A stretch of 64,000 bases of DNA, taken from positions 931,395 to 995,394 of the forward strand of contig RPFO01000016.1 in the NCBI GenBank assembly GCA_009746045.1, read 5' to 3'. Both the position numbers and the translations under genes were made by a program. How positions within the stretch are numbered: position 1 is the first letter of the stretch; the number at the start of each line of letters is the position of its first letter. A model generated the notes under the pieces. It saw nothing but the letters and a program-made list of their open reading frames with translations, searched no databases and had not been told where the DNA came from. Shown here one piece after another: positions 21,450-32,454 of this stretch. The stretch is from Mesostigma viride (lineage: Eukaryota > Streptophyta > Mesostigmatophyceae > Mesostigmatales > Mesostigmataceae).

Positions 21450-23938
21450 GGGATCTAGAATGAAGAATTCCCACCTCAAAAAAAGTTGTATTAGCTGTAT
21501 GAGGGTGCGACCTCGCAGGCTCATGTCCCGAGCATCAACCGACAGGACTTCAATGTGTGATATGAACTTTATGATGCACACCTGGCTGGCATCTGCCCAT
21601 CACGTAGCCAATGTATGGCGACAGGTCCATGATGACCTGGCCTGCCTTTGGGGGTCTTCACCTCTGGCTGGCGGCCAGGCATATATCCTCGCAAAGTATC
21701 ATGACAGGCACGCAAGCACTCATTAAAGCTAACGCCCAAACATAAAATAAAATGAACTGTGAAGTGGGTGGCAGGCTCTCCGATCGAACGGACGCACGCG
21801 CATAGTGGTTGAAAAGAATGAAAGAATGAATATTGATGGTCCTCAGGGCATGCTGCATGCTTGTGAACATAAGTGCCGACTTGGGATGACCGCCTCCCAT
21901 CGCAAATTTATACATCCTTTGTCCGCATCTCTTCCACCTATCTATCTTTGTCCGCCTCGCGTCCATGGGCGGGGAAATCTTCTTTGGTCGTGACCATATC
22001 CCAGCATTTTGGCTGTGCGTCAAAGTTATGATTCCATGGCCGTGTCAAAGTTTGCTTCGGTGGCCTGCCGACAAAGATTCCACGCCGAATCCAAATATTC
22101 AACCATAAAGTATACAGTAATCCTTGCTACTGCTGCCTCAAGGAGGGGTTTTGGTCAGGGTCCCTGCACATCTCTCGTGCATTTGATCCACCCTTCAAGG
22201 CATTCCCTTGCGACGAGGTAACGCCTGCAGGGTGCACGGGGCAGCTCTGGCGCGGCGGCTCGTGATGGGGCGGCCCACCCTTGACCTTCATGTCCACATT
22301 CCGCTGAATGTGGACGCCCGACTTCTGGCGACCGCAAATACACTGGCTGGCTGCCCAGTTGGCCATGACCGCCTGGGGGCTCCGCCAGGGGGGTACCCAC
22401 ATCCCCTCCTGGCGCAGCGATTGCGACATGGCGGCCACGACAAATCGCACCAGCTGCATGAGCCTAGCCAGTGACCCCACGAACACACGCGGCAGGCTGT
22501 CCAATAGGATACGGTACTCCTTGGATGGCCGGGCGACCTCAAAGTGGAGCTGTAGGGCCAGCTCGACAAGGATCACGTCCTCAAAGGGGGCCTGCGTGGA
22601 CAGCGACGCGCAGACCTCGAGGAAGACGTGTTTGTGGGCGCCCAGGCAGAAGCAGGCGCCCTCGGTCTCGCACACACGCACACGGTAGCCTTTCGACTCG
22701 GATAGCTCGCGTGCCAGGTGCTTGTAGTCGATGGATAGTGGGTCGGGCTGGCAGGACAGCAGCTGTCCCACGTCATCTCGCAGCTGCGGGGAGTTTAGAT
22801 CAAGACCAGCACCCGGTGGTAGCAGAAGGAGTTAGAGGAAGGGGGGCTGATATGTAGGAATGGGTGTAGTCAGGCAGGCAGGGTAGAGCCTCGTGGCTTT
22901 GACTCGAGGCACTGATATAAACTGCTACGCGATTGATGTCAGAAAAAAGGAGTCAGGGCATCGCGGCTATCGTGGTGTCAATCAGAAGAAACGGCGACGC
23001 AGAACCAACGCTATGCTTGGTGACGCACATGACCTGAAGACGCAAAGACGCACTCGTTCTGGTAACTCTGACCTGAGGACCCACGGCTTACCTCGGCACA
23101 TAGGCGGTTCTGGGGAGCGAACATGCTCATGAGCATGGCCTTTTTATTACAAATTTCACAGCCTTCGTCGGGTCTATGCTGCCCATGGGCCCGAGACTCA
23201 TCCGCGGCCTCGTCGAAAAGGTCTTCGAAAGCAAACTCGGTTGGGCTACTCACGCTGACGAGGTTCACCGCGCAGGAACGCGAGGTATGCCGTTCTTCGT
23301 TGTGTGTACCCTCTAACAGCCTGGCTCCCCTTGCCGACGCCCAGCTGGATTGAAACATCGGCACGTGATTCACAGCCGGCCATTGGCGCACATTATTGAA
23401 GGGGGACCGCGGCTCGCGGGACTGCCCACTGGGGAAGCCAGCTACACGCAGCATCTTGAAGGATTGTTCGTGGGATGTAAAATATGTTCCTGTTAAGTGG
23501 TCCGACGGATGACTCTCTGCCAAAATTGTACCCGCGGAGATGCCTGGTGGCCGCCTAGGAACTCCCGGAAACCGGGTGTATATGCGTCAGGTTGAATTTG
23601 CAGCTACTGCAGCCATGAAGAACTTCCCTGCGCAACGGATAAAAGGTGTCCGAATCACACTTGTCTCCGCGTCACAGCTGCCGGGTGTGCACTCTCCAAA
23701 AACATGGACAATAAATGTTGCGGTGTCAAGGTGAGAATGCCCGCCTGCACCTCGTTTTGCCGTCGATCCACGGCGGACAGTGCCGTGCAGGCGTGCACGC
23801 GTGGGAGATCTCCATCTACCCACAACGCCAATTGCCAGGACACCTCGGTTTTGCGTCGTGTGTCCGGACCGGTAGGCCGAGCTGGCGGGCAGTTTGATGC
23901 ACAGCACAATTTCAGTTGTTCCTACTTGGAAACCGAGA
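21450..23938. repeat. Segmental duplication, copy 2 (DUF506 gene)
   Basis: Second copy of the block described at 16440-18765. The stretch 23495-23706, absent from copy 1, holds no recognised gene. Both copies end in the shared segment with GCCGTCGATCCACGGCGGAC and CTACTTGGAAACCGAGA. Confidence 0.9.
22127..23454 (-). CDS. DUF506 / PDDEXK-like family protein, copy 2
   Basis: Exons 23454-23092 and 22783-22127 give 339 residues, with the same donor (GAG|GTAAGC) and acceptor (CCCCGCAG|CTG) as copy 1 and a 308-nt intron. The protein differs from copy 1 by a modest number of substitutions (for example I for V in LSIDYKHL, Q for R in VELALQLHFEVAR) and one extra residue near the N-terminus (SPFNNV versus SPNNV). 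All core motifs (LDSLPRVFVG, WVPPWRSP) are intact. The preserved frame and the in-frame 3-nt indel suggest both copies have been, or were until recently, under coding constraint. Confidence 0.76.
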
Positions 23939-24475
23939 AACGATACACATGCCCGATGGTCTTCCTTAATTTTTTGTTCCTTTTTTGTTGTATTCACCTT
24001 TGCCCGGACTTACAGACTTTTTTTTTGCAAACTTATAGCCCGAGGCGGGGCCCGAGATTAATTAAGAGGTAAGGTAATCCACCCGGCTAAGGGCCACACC
24101 CGCTAAGGGCCACCCCTGGACCCCCCCCCCCCCCCCCCCCCCAGCATTTTGCGCAATTGGGTTTGAAATGACCAGAATATTTAACAACAGGTGCATGGCG
24201 GCGTAGCTGCAAGGGAAGGGCCAGCGGTTGCCTCCAGGCCATGCCGTAATTCCAGCTGCTTGTTGTCGGTCGTTGCTTCGTATGTATCCAGTCGGTACTT
24301 GCATCGTATGGATTGAGCAACGATCGTTGCACAAGGTTACGTGCTCCGCATAGAGCTCGACAGACGACAAGCAGCTTGTTCACTGTTCCATATGAACCGG
24401 CGTTCATTCCCTATGACGACCATAAGCCGTCGAGTCGTGACAACGGATGTCACCTTGAAGGGGTTGGCGTATTAT

Positions 24476-24594
24476 CAAGGAGACAACCAGCGCAGGTCAG
24501 AAATCGGGAGAATCCGGACCATGGTAGCTCGAGCCTGCCGTTATCTTGTCCGCGTGTTCGTGGCTTGCGTGTAGAGCGACTAGATGACCTAGAC
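24476..24594 (-). mobile_element. Short truncated Penelope-like tail copy with TSD
   Basis: The sequence is the reverse complement of the 3' end of the 20283-21244 element, with an internal deletion. It is flanked by GGCGTATTAT at 24466-24475 and 24595-24604. Confidence 0.75.
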
Positions 24595-24899
24595 GGCGTA
24601 TTATGATAGTAATGATCACGGGTGCCAATAGAGGTTGCTGCTGGCTGGTCCGAGTTGGAGCTAGAAAACCCTCGCGACAAAAATGTTTTCGCTGTTTCGG
24701 TAAACGGCGACAAAGCGGAATTACGGAAGTTTGCTGGACAGTGCTTTCTTTTCCCGTCGCGTCACTGAAAAGGTAAACGGTCTTGCGATGTCAAAACAGC
24801 AGCAAGTAGCAGTCGCTGTGTTTAATTGCAATGTGGTAGTTTGATTTAACACATATACTGCCTGAAGCTTTTCAAGGCTTGCTGGGATGTTGCCCATAT

Positions 24900-25074
24900 C
24901 AAGGAGACAACCAGCGCAGGCCAGAAATCGGGAGAATCCGGACCATGGTAGCTCGAGCCTGCCGTTATCTTGTCCGCGTGTTCGAGTCGTTCAGGATGAT
25001 GAAGATGAATGGTGATGGAAATGTGTATCCTTGTGCATTGAAATTATGGCTGGCTTACGTGTAGAGCGACTAGA
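24900..25074 (-). mobile_element. Short truncated Penelope-like tail copy with TSD
   Basis: 175-bp copy of the same 3' end, including GACTCG..CATCATTTC-type sequence matching 21070-21244. It is flanked by TGCCCATAT at 24891-24899 and 25075-25083. Nothing recognisable was found in 25084-25800. Confidence 0.75.
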
Positions 25075-25809
25075 TGCCCATATGTTTCTAACGCTATAAC
25101 TCTTGTCCAAGTGATGAAGACTGGCTTGGAAACTTGAGCTCGTCATGTTTACATTGTTATTGTGTTACAATACGTGCCTCTTTTCAGAATATGTTTCATA
25201 TGTAATGCGAGGCTTCAGCATCATGGTTTAGCACCGTGGTGGCAGCCAAGCCTCTAATGACAATCTTGGACCTCACCTTGGCCTACGCAAATATTTGCTT
25301 CTTGTTTCACTCTTTGGACTGAGCTAGCTTTACACCTGCTATTTGGCCTGCACCATCGTCCCTGGCTGCCAGTTACATTTTGTGCCCCCCCCCCTGGCAG
25401 GCTGCAGGGTCTAGGATAGCGAGGGTGTAACGTAGACATGTTGTGGGCACCCTCAGTGCATTTTCAGGACCAGCCATGACCTGGCCATGCGTTCTTTCTT
25501 AGCACATTGAACATGACTTGTCAGAGTGCTTTTTGGTCACTCGTGTAACGACCCCCCTACATTCATAAATCGTAAACAATTATATAATGAGCATATTTCA
25601 TGGATGTAAAGCATTTCAGCTCTTGAGCATATCATAAAAGTTAATGGTTCCATACCGTACCCATGGATGTAATTGACGTGTGTGAGTTATTACAAATGGT
25701 ATCCATCTTTAAAATGTCCTCATTTGAGGACATTTTCTTGCAGTGATTAGACATCAAGGTTCTAGATACTTTGCCCTTGCACTTGCCCTTGCCCACACTC
25801 AATCCTGCT

Positions 25810-26350
25810 CACACGCACACGCACACGCACACGCACACGCACACGCACACGCACACGCACACGCACACGCACACGCACACGCACACGCACACGCACACGC
25901 ACACGCACACGCACACGCACACGCACACGCACACGCACACGCACACGCACACGCACACGCACACGCACACGCACACGCACACGCACACGCACACGCACAC
26001 GCACACGCACACGCACACGCACACGCACACGCACACGCACACGCACACGCACACGCACACACACACACAGCACACACACACACACACCATGCACACACAC
26101 ACACACACCACACACACCAACACGCACACGCACACGCACACGCACACGCACACGCACACGCACACGCACACGCACACGCACACGCACACGCACACGCACA
26201 CGCACACGCACACGCACACGCACACGCACACGCACACGCACACGCACACGCACACGCACACGCACACGCACACGCACACGCACACGCACACGCACACGCA
26301 CACGCACACGCACACGCACACGCACACGCACACGACCACGACCACGACCA
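25810..26350. repeat. (CACACG)n hexanucleotide microsatellite
   Basis: About 540 bp of CACACG units split by a CACACA-rich interruption near 26058-26122 and ending in three GACCAC units. It opens spurious frames on both strands. Confidence 0.97.
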
Positions 26351-26431
26351 TGGAAGTAACTAATGTCTAACTAAATTAGTTGTTTCACAACTACAATAGA
26401 ATAGTTGTCGATCTCACTTCATATGCCTTAA

Positions 26432-28151
26432 CTCGTCGTCTGTCCCAACTCAGTCCTCAAAAGAGGACTGAGTTGACCTTTTTCAACCGGGTGTAGCGAC
26501 TAGGTGGGGGGTCCATCCCAAATGTTTTGATGTGGATCGAGGGTGTATTTGATGTCAATTTGCTGGAAAAAATGCTGCGTTAGTGAAAACTTGACCCAAA
26601 CACCTGGAAATTACTCGGACATATGACACCCTCGGCGAATTCGCATTTTTCGGGATAAGAGCGCGTGGGGAAAATTTAATCAAATCATGGTGCACGTTAG
26701 AAAAATATAGGCATGTAAACAATATAGTTCTTGAAACGTGGCAAAAAACTGGGCTAAATTTGGCCACTGCCACTGCCTGAAACAATTAAAAAACTCTCAG
26801 TCCTCAGGAGAGGAATGGGGCTTTTGCTAACTTTGCTAGCATGTAAGTGCGGTCATACTACACACCACCGTGGCCACCAACCATCCCAATCACCTCATTT
26901 CCCTTCAAGCGTAACAGGACAACACACTTGCATCATCATGCTGCAGTTGTATCATACCTTACCATGTAGTGAGAGCCTATGCATGCACGTAGGGAATGGG
27001 CTTGGATACCTACCAACAAAGGGTTATGTTATAAGTGTCAACCACCAATATAATGGGTAGGTTAAGCATCTTTCCATTGTTTCTAACAACAATAGATATG
27101 GCTATAACTGTTTTGCCTTGCCATGATGTGGCCAACATAGTTGCTGGCACATGATGGCAGTGGTTTGTCACCAAGACTTTTCACTCACCCGTATAAGCTT
27201 GAAAGCACCCTTGACGCAGGCTGTGGCCACACAATCATGCAGTATGAACGTAGCAAAAGAATAACTGACATCTATGAAGGTGTTTAAACCTGCACAGCTC
27301 CTAAAACCCTGCACAACTACACTGGGTTAAGGCAAATGCCTGCTAACATCATCTGAAAAGGGGGTTTTAGAGAGGGGCAGGCAACGGTCAAGAAAGAGCA
27401 TCAAGACTTGAACCTGACAACGCCTGGCAAGCTTAAACTCATGTAAGAACATCAAGAAACGAAGAGGCAACGATAATCCGACCTTACCTGGCACGGCTGG
27501 CGTTACCTTGGCCCAGGCGGTGCCCGCAAAAGTGGCACTTTGCGGCACATAGACCATGACGTGACAGAGTGGTCGAAATCATCAAATCTATACTGCCACT
27601 CAATTTATTCTAATACAATACATGTTACAATGTAGAAAGAAACCTATCAGCCATTGAAATCGCGCCGGAAAGCAAGCGCAGTCATCAATTCCGTCGACCT
27701 GCCTTATCGCAGTTTTTTCCAGCAAGAACAGTGCCGACACCGGGTAAATCGCTTCCCTGCGAGCTAAAAATTAGGATTTATCATCTATAGGACATATAAA
27801 ATCTATTTCCTGAGTTTGGACAGCTAACTCGTCCGCAAACGTAAACTGCATGCATGGGCGCGAGCCGCCATGGCTAGGTCGTGCATTTCCGGAACTCGCG
27901 TTTCACGTGGAAAAGTACCCTTACCACCTGTACTTTGACCGTACATTTAGCCGCTCATACCAAATCCAAAAAAATCCCAAAAATATGTCCAAGAAAGATC
28001 TTTTCACGTAGTATTTGAATAAATTTTGAGAGAATTTTTTTGTCAAACATTCTGACCGGGGCGAATTTTGTACAGAACCTCAAAACTCGGTCCTCAGGAG
28101 AGGACTGAGAAAAACTCAGTCCTCTCCAGAGGTAGTGGGACAGACGACGAG
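26432..28151. mobile_element. TTAA-flanked nonautonomous DNA transposon, 1,720 bp
   Basis: Flanked by TTAA at 26428-26431 and 28152-28155. The ends are CTCGTCGTCTGTCCCA and its reverse complement, each followed by hairpins built from ACTCAGTCCTC/GAGGACTGAGT. TTAA duplication is typical of Kolobok and piggyBac superfamilies; the ends do not begin with CCC, so Kolobok-like is more likely. No transposase is visible. Confidence 0.75.
27488..27557 (-). CDS. Possible captured first exon inside TTAA element
   Basis: ATG at 27557 opens 23 codons (MVYVPQSATFAGTAWAKVTP...) ending at CCAG|GTAAGG, a strong donor. A downstream acceptor CCCCTTTTCAG exists near 27350 that would continue DDVSRHLP and stop. 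No family is recognised. The model rests only on splice signals and codon appearance. Confidence 0.25.
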
Positions 28152-28237
28152 TTAATGGATGTATGATTCCATGTTGTTGCTTGATTTGGCAAGTAACACA
28201 ACAATCGAACACTTTTGACACACCCACACACCTTGGC

Positions 28238-28490
28238 ACAATTCAGGGTGGCCCTATGTGGTCGCTTGATGTGCCATAATAAGTTAGACTAGTTCACGGC
28301 AAATCACGGCTCATCAATCACACAACCATGCCAAGACTTTATTGAAAACTTGAATACGATTCAGGTGGCCCTATGTGGTCGCTTGATGTGCCATAATAAG
28401 TTAGACTACTTCATGGCAAATCACGGCTCATCAATCACACAACCATGCAAAGACTTTATTGAAAACTTGAACACAATTCAGGTGGCCAGC
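28238..28490. repeat. 117-bp tandem repeat, about two copies
   Basis: GCTTGATGTGCCATAATAAG occurs at 28264 and 28381, and CACAATTCAGG(T)GGCC marks the unit borders. The last unit runs into the stop codon of the coding-like exon at 28478-28621, as if the 3' end of that exon had been duplicated. Confidence 0.85.
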
Positions 28491-28621
28491 TGTCGCAGCT
28501 GCTTCCAAGCATCGATGGTAGCGTGATCTTTCTTAAACAGTTTTTGATAGTCGTTCCAGCTGCATTCCCGCAATTTCTCCTCTGGAACAACCTCGAGAAG
28601 GAACCCGCCGGTGATACAATT
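28478..28621 (-). pseudogene. Coding-like terminal exon fragment, unrecognised
   Basis: After a CTGTAG acceptor the minus strand reads 47 codons (NCITGGFLLEVVPEEKLREC, then SWNDYQKLFKK and DAWKQLRQLAT) and a TGA. Just upstream, in another frame, KALVIVTMKDAEGNAPKATD also looks coding. The sequence is then cut by the palindrome beginning at 28707. I do not recognise the protein; it may be a broken host or transposon gene. Confidence 0.35.
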
Positions 28622-28706
28622 CTACAGTCGGTTGCCTTGGGAGCGTTGCCCTCGGCGTCTTTCATTGTGACGATGACGAGGGCTTTAAAGTGCCTATAGT
28701 CAACTA

Positions 28707-29588
28707 AGTTAGGTTAAATAGTGCCGGAACCTTTTGCCGCCTGAGGCAAATCGGGCCGGAACACTATTTTGCCCGGAATAACCACTTCCGAGCACCCAAG
28801 TTAATTCGGCCGAATTAACTTGGGTGCTCGGAAGTGGTTATTCCGGGCAAAATAGTGTTCCGGCCCGATTTGCCTCAGGCGGCAAAAGGTTCCGGCACTA
28901 TTTAACCTAACTAAAACCTGGCCTCGTGGAGGGGGGACGAAGAGCCCGAGACATCCGCCTAGGCCGCTGAGCACGCACCACTAAATGCGCCGGAGCTGCC
29001 TCAGTGAGGATTCGAACCCCTGACCTCCAAGTTGCACGGGTTTTAGTTAGGTTAAATAGTGCCGGAACCTTTTGCCGCCTGAGGCAAATCGGGCCGGAAC
29101 ACTATTTTGCCCGGAATAACCACTTCCGAGCACCCAAGTTAATTCGGCCGAATTAACTTGGGTGCTCGGAAGTGGTTATTCCGGGCAAAATAGTGTTCCG
29201 GCCCGATTTGCCTCAGGCGGCAAAAGGTTCCGGCACTATTTAACCTAACTAAAACCCGTGCAACTTGGAGGTCAGGGGTTCGAATCCTCACTGAGGCAGC
29301 TCCGGCGCATTTAGTGGTGCGTGCTCAGCGGCCTAGGCGGATGTCTCGGGCTCTTCGTCTCCCCTCCACGAGGCCAGGTTTCAGTTAGGTTAAATAGTGC
29401 CGGAACCTTTTGCCGCCTGAGGCAAATCGGGCCGGAACACTATTTTGCCCGGAATAACCACTTCCGAGCACCCAAGTTAATTCGGCCGAATTAACTTGGG
29501 TGCTCGGAAGTGGTTATTCCGGGCAAAATAGTGTTCCGGCCCGATTTGCCTCAGGCGGCAAAAGGTTCCGGCACTATTTAACCTAACT
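28707..29588. repeat. 882-bp nested palindrome of three foldback elements
   Basis: Three copies of a 206-bp self-palindrome (28707-28912, 29045-29250, 29383-29588; centre AATTCGGCCGAATT) are separated by two 132-bp spacers that are reverse complements of each other with about one or two mismatches. The whole is symmetric about 29147/29148. The spacers carry a tRNA-like T-arm with B box GGTTCGAATCC (near 29277 on plus, mirrored near 29010 on minus), but no matching 5' tRNA half. Confidence 0.92.
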
Positions 29589-29780
29589 AACTAAGCCAGC
29601 ATCCAGCATCCTCTGGGAGAATGCTGGATGCCCGGACGTGTCTTCTGCCATCCCCTCGCGAAGTCTGTCACTCAGCTATTCTGCGTCTTCAGTTCAGGGT
29701 TCTCAGCCGTCAATGGAAGCAGCTAGCAAACTGGAAGCCCACCATGTGTTAGGCGCTGCATGCTGAGCAGAATAATTTAA

Positions 29781-31501
29781 CCCTTAAACCGTGTCCAACT
29801 GCCCTCTATAAATAGCGGGCAGTTGGCACTTTCCATGATAATGTCCACAAACCAACCTAATAATTATTTATGGCCCATACTAGGACCAAAGCACACACAT
29901 ATGTGGACCTCCTTGGGGGTCATGTCATTGGTCATATTGCAATGTCCTATGGGTGCTAAATATAGCACCCCCTGGCAGGGGGTGCGCAGGGTGCGAGACA
30001 AGAGACACATATAATGCAATATTGGATGTCAAATCTTATTTGTTGGTCCTGGATTGAACAAGGCAGTGAGAAAGGAAGCTAGAAAGGGCTCCTGAACACT
30101 GACATCATGGGGTGGAGCAGGGACCCAGCTGCAAGCTCTAAAAATAAATGCCCGCTACAAATAGCGGACAGTTTGGTTGGTGACGCCTGCTAGCATTACA
30201 AAGCTAAATTCTCATCCCGTAGCAACAAAAAACATCATGGATGATCAAACATGCTAATTACATCCTGTCCAGGCTGCAGAACATCCATCATAGCATATAA
30301 AGATAGGTAACCACGCCTATGCACAGTCACATTTGTACGTATCATAGCATGGTAAGGGCACACCCTTGAAACCACACAAGCCAAACACGATGCTCACTTT
30401 TCTCTTGTGCTGATGCTGTAATAAACAAGTGCAAGTAAGCCTAGCTCAATGACAGTGCTAGCTAGTGCTCCCTGTATGCTGGGCTTTATTATAGCAGCTG
30501 CTAACTGGCTATGGGGTGTCCTCTACTAACAAAACCAAAAAGCTAACCAAAACCTGGCCAAGATACCATCTTTCCAAAGAATGTAGGCAAGAAAACCCAT
30601 CACAATACCATGCACAACATATCTAAGCATTACATCGATCGTTACTCTAGTATATAGGATGAAGACGCAGCTAACCATGAACAAAACGGATGCTAAACTG
30701 GGCGAAATGGGTGTACGCAGCCACCACGACAAACCATTACATAAAAGTAGTAAGGAGGGAAATTTAACACCACGAAACCTTAATAATAAGTCCGGGATTA
30801 CTTACCGAGCGATAAAACCACTTTACCTCCTTCACGGCAGCGGCAGGGACTGCAAACTGCGCCAGGTCCAATTACAGCAAAAAAGGCTGGCTGACAGGTA
30901 GCAAGCTCATGACAGAAACGATGCCCCGAGGCTATTCTGGCCCACAGCGCTGATGAACTATGCGATATAATCATAAGAAAGTTAATCGTTGCGAAATATT
31001 CAATGATAAAAGGGCAAATACCAAGTGCTAGCTTCTCGGCATCCCCGTAGTAGTAAACGCGTGTTGACGCAATAAAAACCAGCCCGAGATGATTGCGCGC
31101 CTCGTTAGAGGTTGCGCAACTAGGTCTATAGCATCTTTATGACGTATAAAGTGTGCCTACAAAATTTGGAACGAGTCCGTGCATGAATGCTCCTGCGCCA
31201 GTCAGTTTTCTGCACCGCCATGGCCGCAAATCTGCACGGACGTCAATATTTTACATTCACGTTTTCGTCCCAAAAAAAGGGTACCCCTTGTACTTGGGTC
31301 AATAATTAGTCCCTGTGTACTTGTCAGAATATAGTGATGTTTAGGTACGGGACGCAGTACACATCTAGCTGAAGACGCCTGGCTAAAAATATCACGGAAA
31401 TACCTACTGGCATTCGCGTTATTCTCACTACCAACTGTCCGCTATTTGTAGCGGACAGTTGGTACTGTCCGCTGCAAATATCAGTCAGCACGGTTTAAGG
31501 G
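29781..31501. mobile_element. TTAA-flanked piggyBac-like nonautonomous element, 1,721 bp
   Basis: TTAA at 29777-29780 and 31502-31505 flanks 13-bp ends CCCTTAAACCGTG and its reverse complement. Ends starting CCC with a TTAA target are the piggyBac pattern. Hairpins with ACTG(T/C)CCGCTA..TAGCGG(A/G)CAGT occur at both ends and near 30150. No transposase was found. On the minus strand there are gene-like signals (ATGGCGGTGCAGAAAACTG near 31221, a GTAAAG donor near 30825) but no recognisable protein. Confidence 0.75.
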
Positions 31502-31773
31502 TTAATAAACCGCTAGCCATGTAACCAAGGCCTTTCCCCGCTTTCCCCTGCTTTTTCCTGCTAAAAAACAGGGGTGGCCCTTAACCCGACTTTGCCTCCC
31601 CGCCCCCCCCCCCCCCCCCCCCAAAACGTGCCAAAACGGTCCCAACAAGAATTTTACCATGCGAAGTCGATGTCGCTGATTCCAAATCCGTGCTCAGAAT
31701 GACAATCTGCCCAGTCCTGCGAATGCCAGGAGTTTTGCAATTAAGGTGGCCCTTAGCCGGGTGGATTACCTTA

Positions 31774-32323
31774 CCTTGAAATTAAATAAGAGACATGCCT
31801 CTATCCAGAAATATTTTTGGACGCGAGTTTCGATTGGCGATAACTTGCAGTATTGGACGACAACATGTCAAGCTGTTTATTTCATTTCGACTTTTACATT
31901 TTCACGAAGTTGTGAAAAAATGATCACTTATATACCCGACTTCTCCGTTAAATCTCATCGACCGGGTTTCGAAACAACCCACGAACGCCGTAGATGCAGA
32001 TCCAACGGAGTAAACAACGTCACGACCGACGCGGCGCCAAATAGTCGCCTAGGTTCCTAGCTTTTCTGCGAGCCATTTTGCTGTACAACGTCGTGCCGCG
32101 TCGTGTACCCGTGAGATGTAGTGATGTACCCGTGAGATGTACCCGTGAGATGCAAAATCCGCTTGCCAGACCGGGATTCCGGGAACTCCGTCCAATACCG
32201 TCGTGCAGTACCACCAGTGCACTACCAATCTATCAATCGTACAATACTACGACTTAACGCCAACAGAAACTCGCCTCCAAAACTATATATTCATAGATGC
32301 ACGCCTCTTATTTAATTTCAAGG
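31774..32323. mobile_element. TA-flanked inverted-repeat element (mariner-like MITE), 550 bp
   Basis: The ends CCTTGAAATTAAATAAGAG and reverse complement continue as an imperfect inverted repeat of about 55 bp, flanked by TA on both sides. Removing it restores the sequence ATTACCTTACCTCTTATTTA, which matches the opposite arm of the 8.3-kb inverted repeat at 24055-24075. The insertion boundaries are thus independently supported. Confidence 0.75.
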
Positions 32324-32454
32324 TACCTCTTATTTAATCTCAGCCCCCGCAGGCCGCAGACTTGTCTTCTCCCGGTTAGGGCTAAGTTTTGCAAAAAAAC
32401 TCAAAGTCCTAAGTCGAAACCATTTTTTCCTCCTGTGGTCTTTCATATGTTTAG

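Larger units (their letters stand above)
24041..32352. mobile_element. 8.3-kb region bounded by ~57-bp terminal inverted repeats, heavily nested
   Basis: The left end (24041-24097) contains GAGATTAATTAAGAGGTAAGG and TAATCCACCCGGCTAAGGGC. The right end is its reverse complement at 31746-31773 plus 32324-32352, once the TA-flanked insert at 31774-32323 is removed. Poly-C tracts of about 22 lie near each end (24121-24142, 31604-31622). No transposase was found inside. This could be a large decayed DNA transposon or two inverted copies of a smaller repeat; the inverted arrangement itself is visible. Confidence 0.5.

Noticed and set aside
25743-26370. HAHAHA/THTHTH ORFs around the CACACG repeat
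   Set aside because: Microsatellite translation in every frame; no flanking domain.
29251-29382. tRNA gene in the palindrome spacer
   Set aside because: Only the T-arm half with a B box is present; the expected 5' half is replaced by the 206-bp foldback unit, and the mirrored spacer has the same defect.
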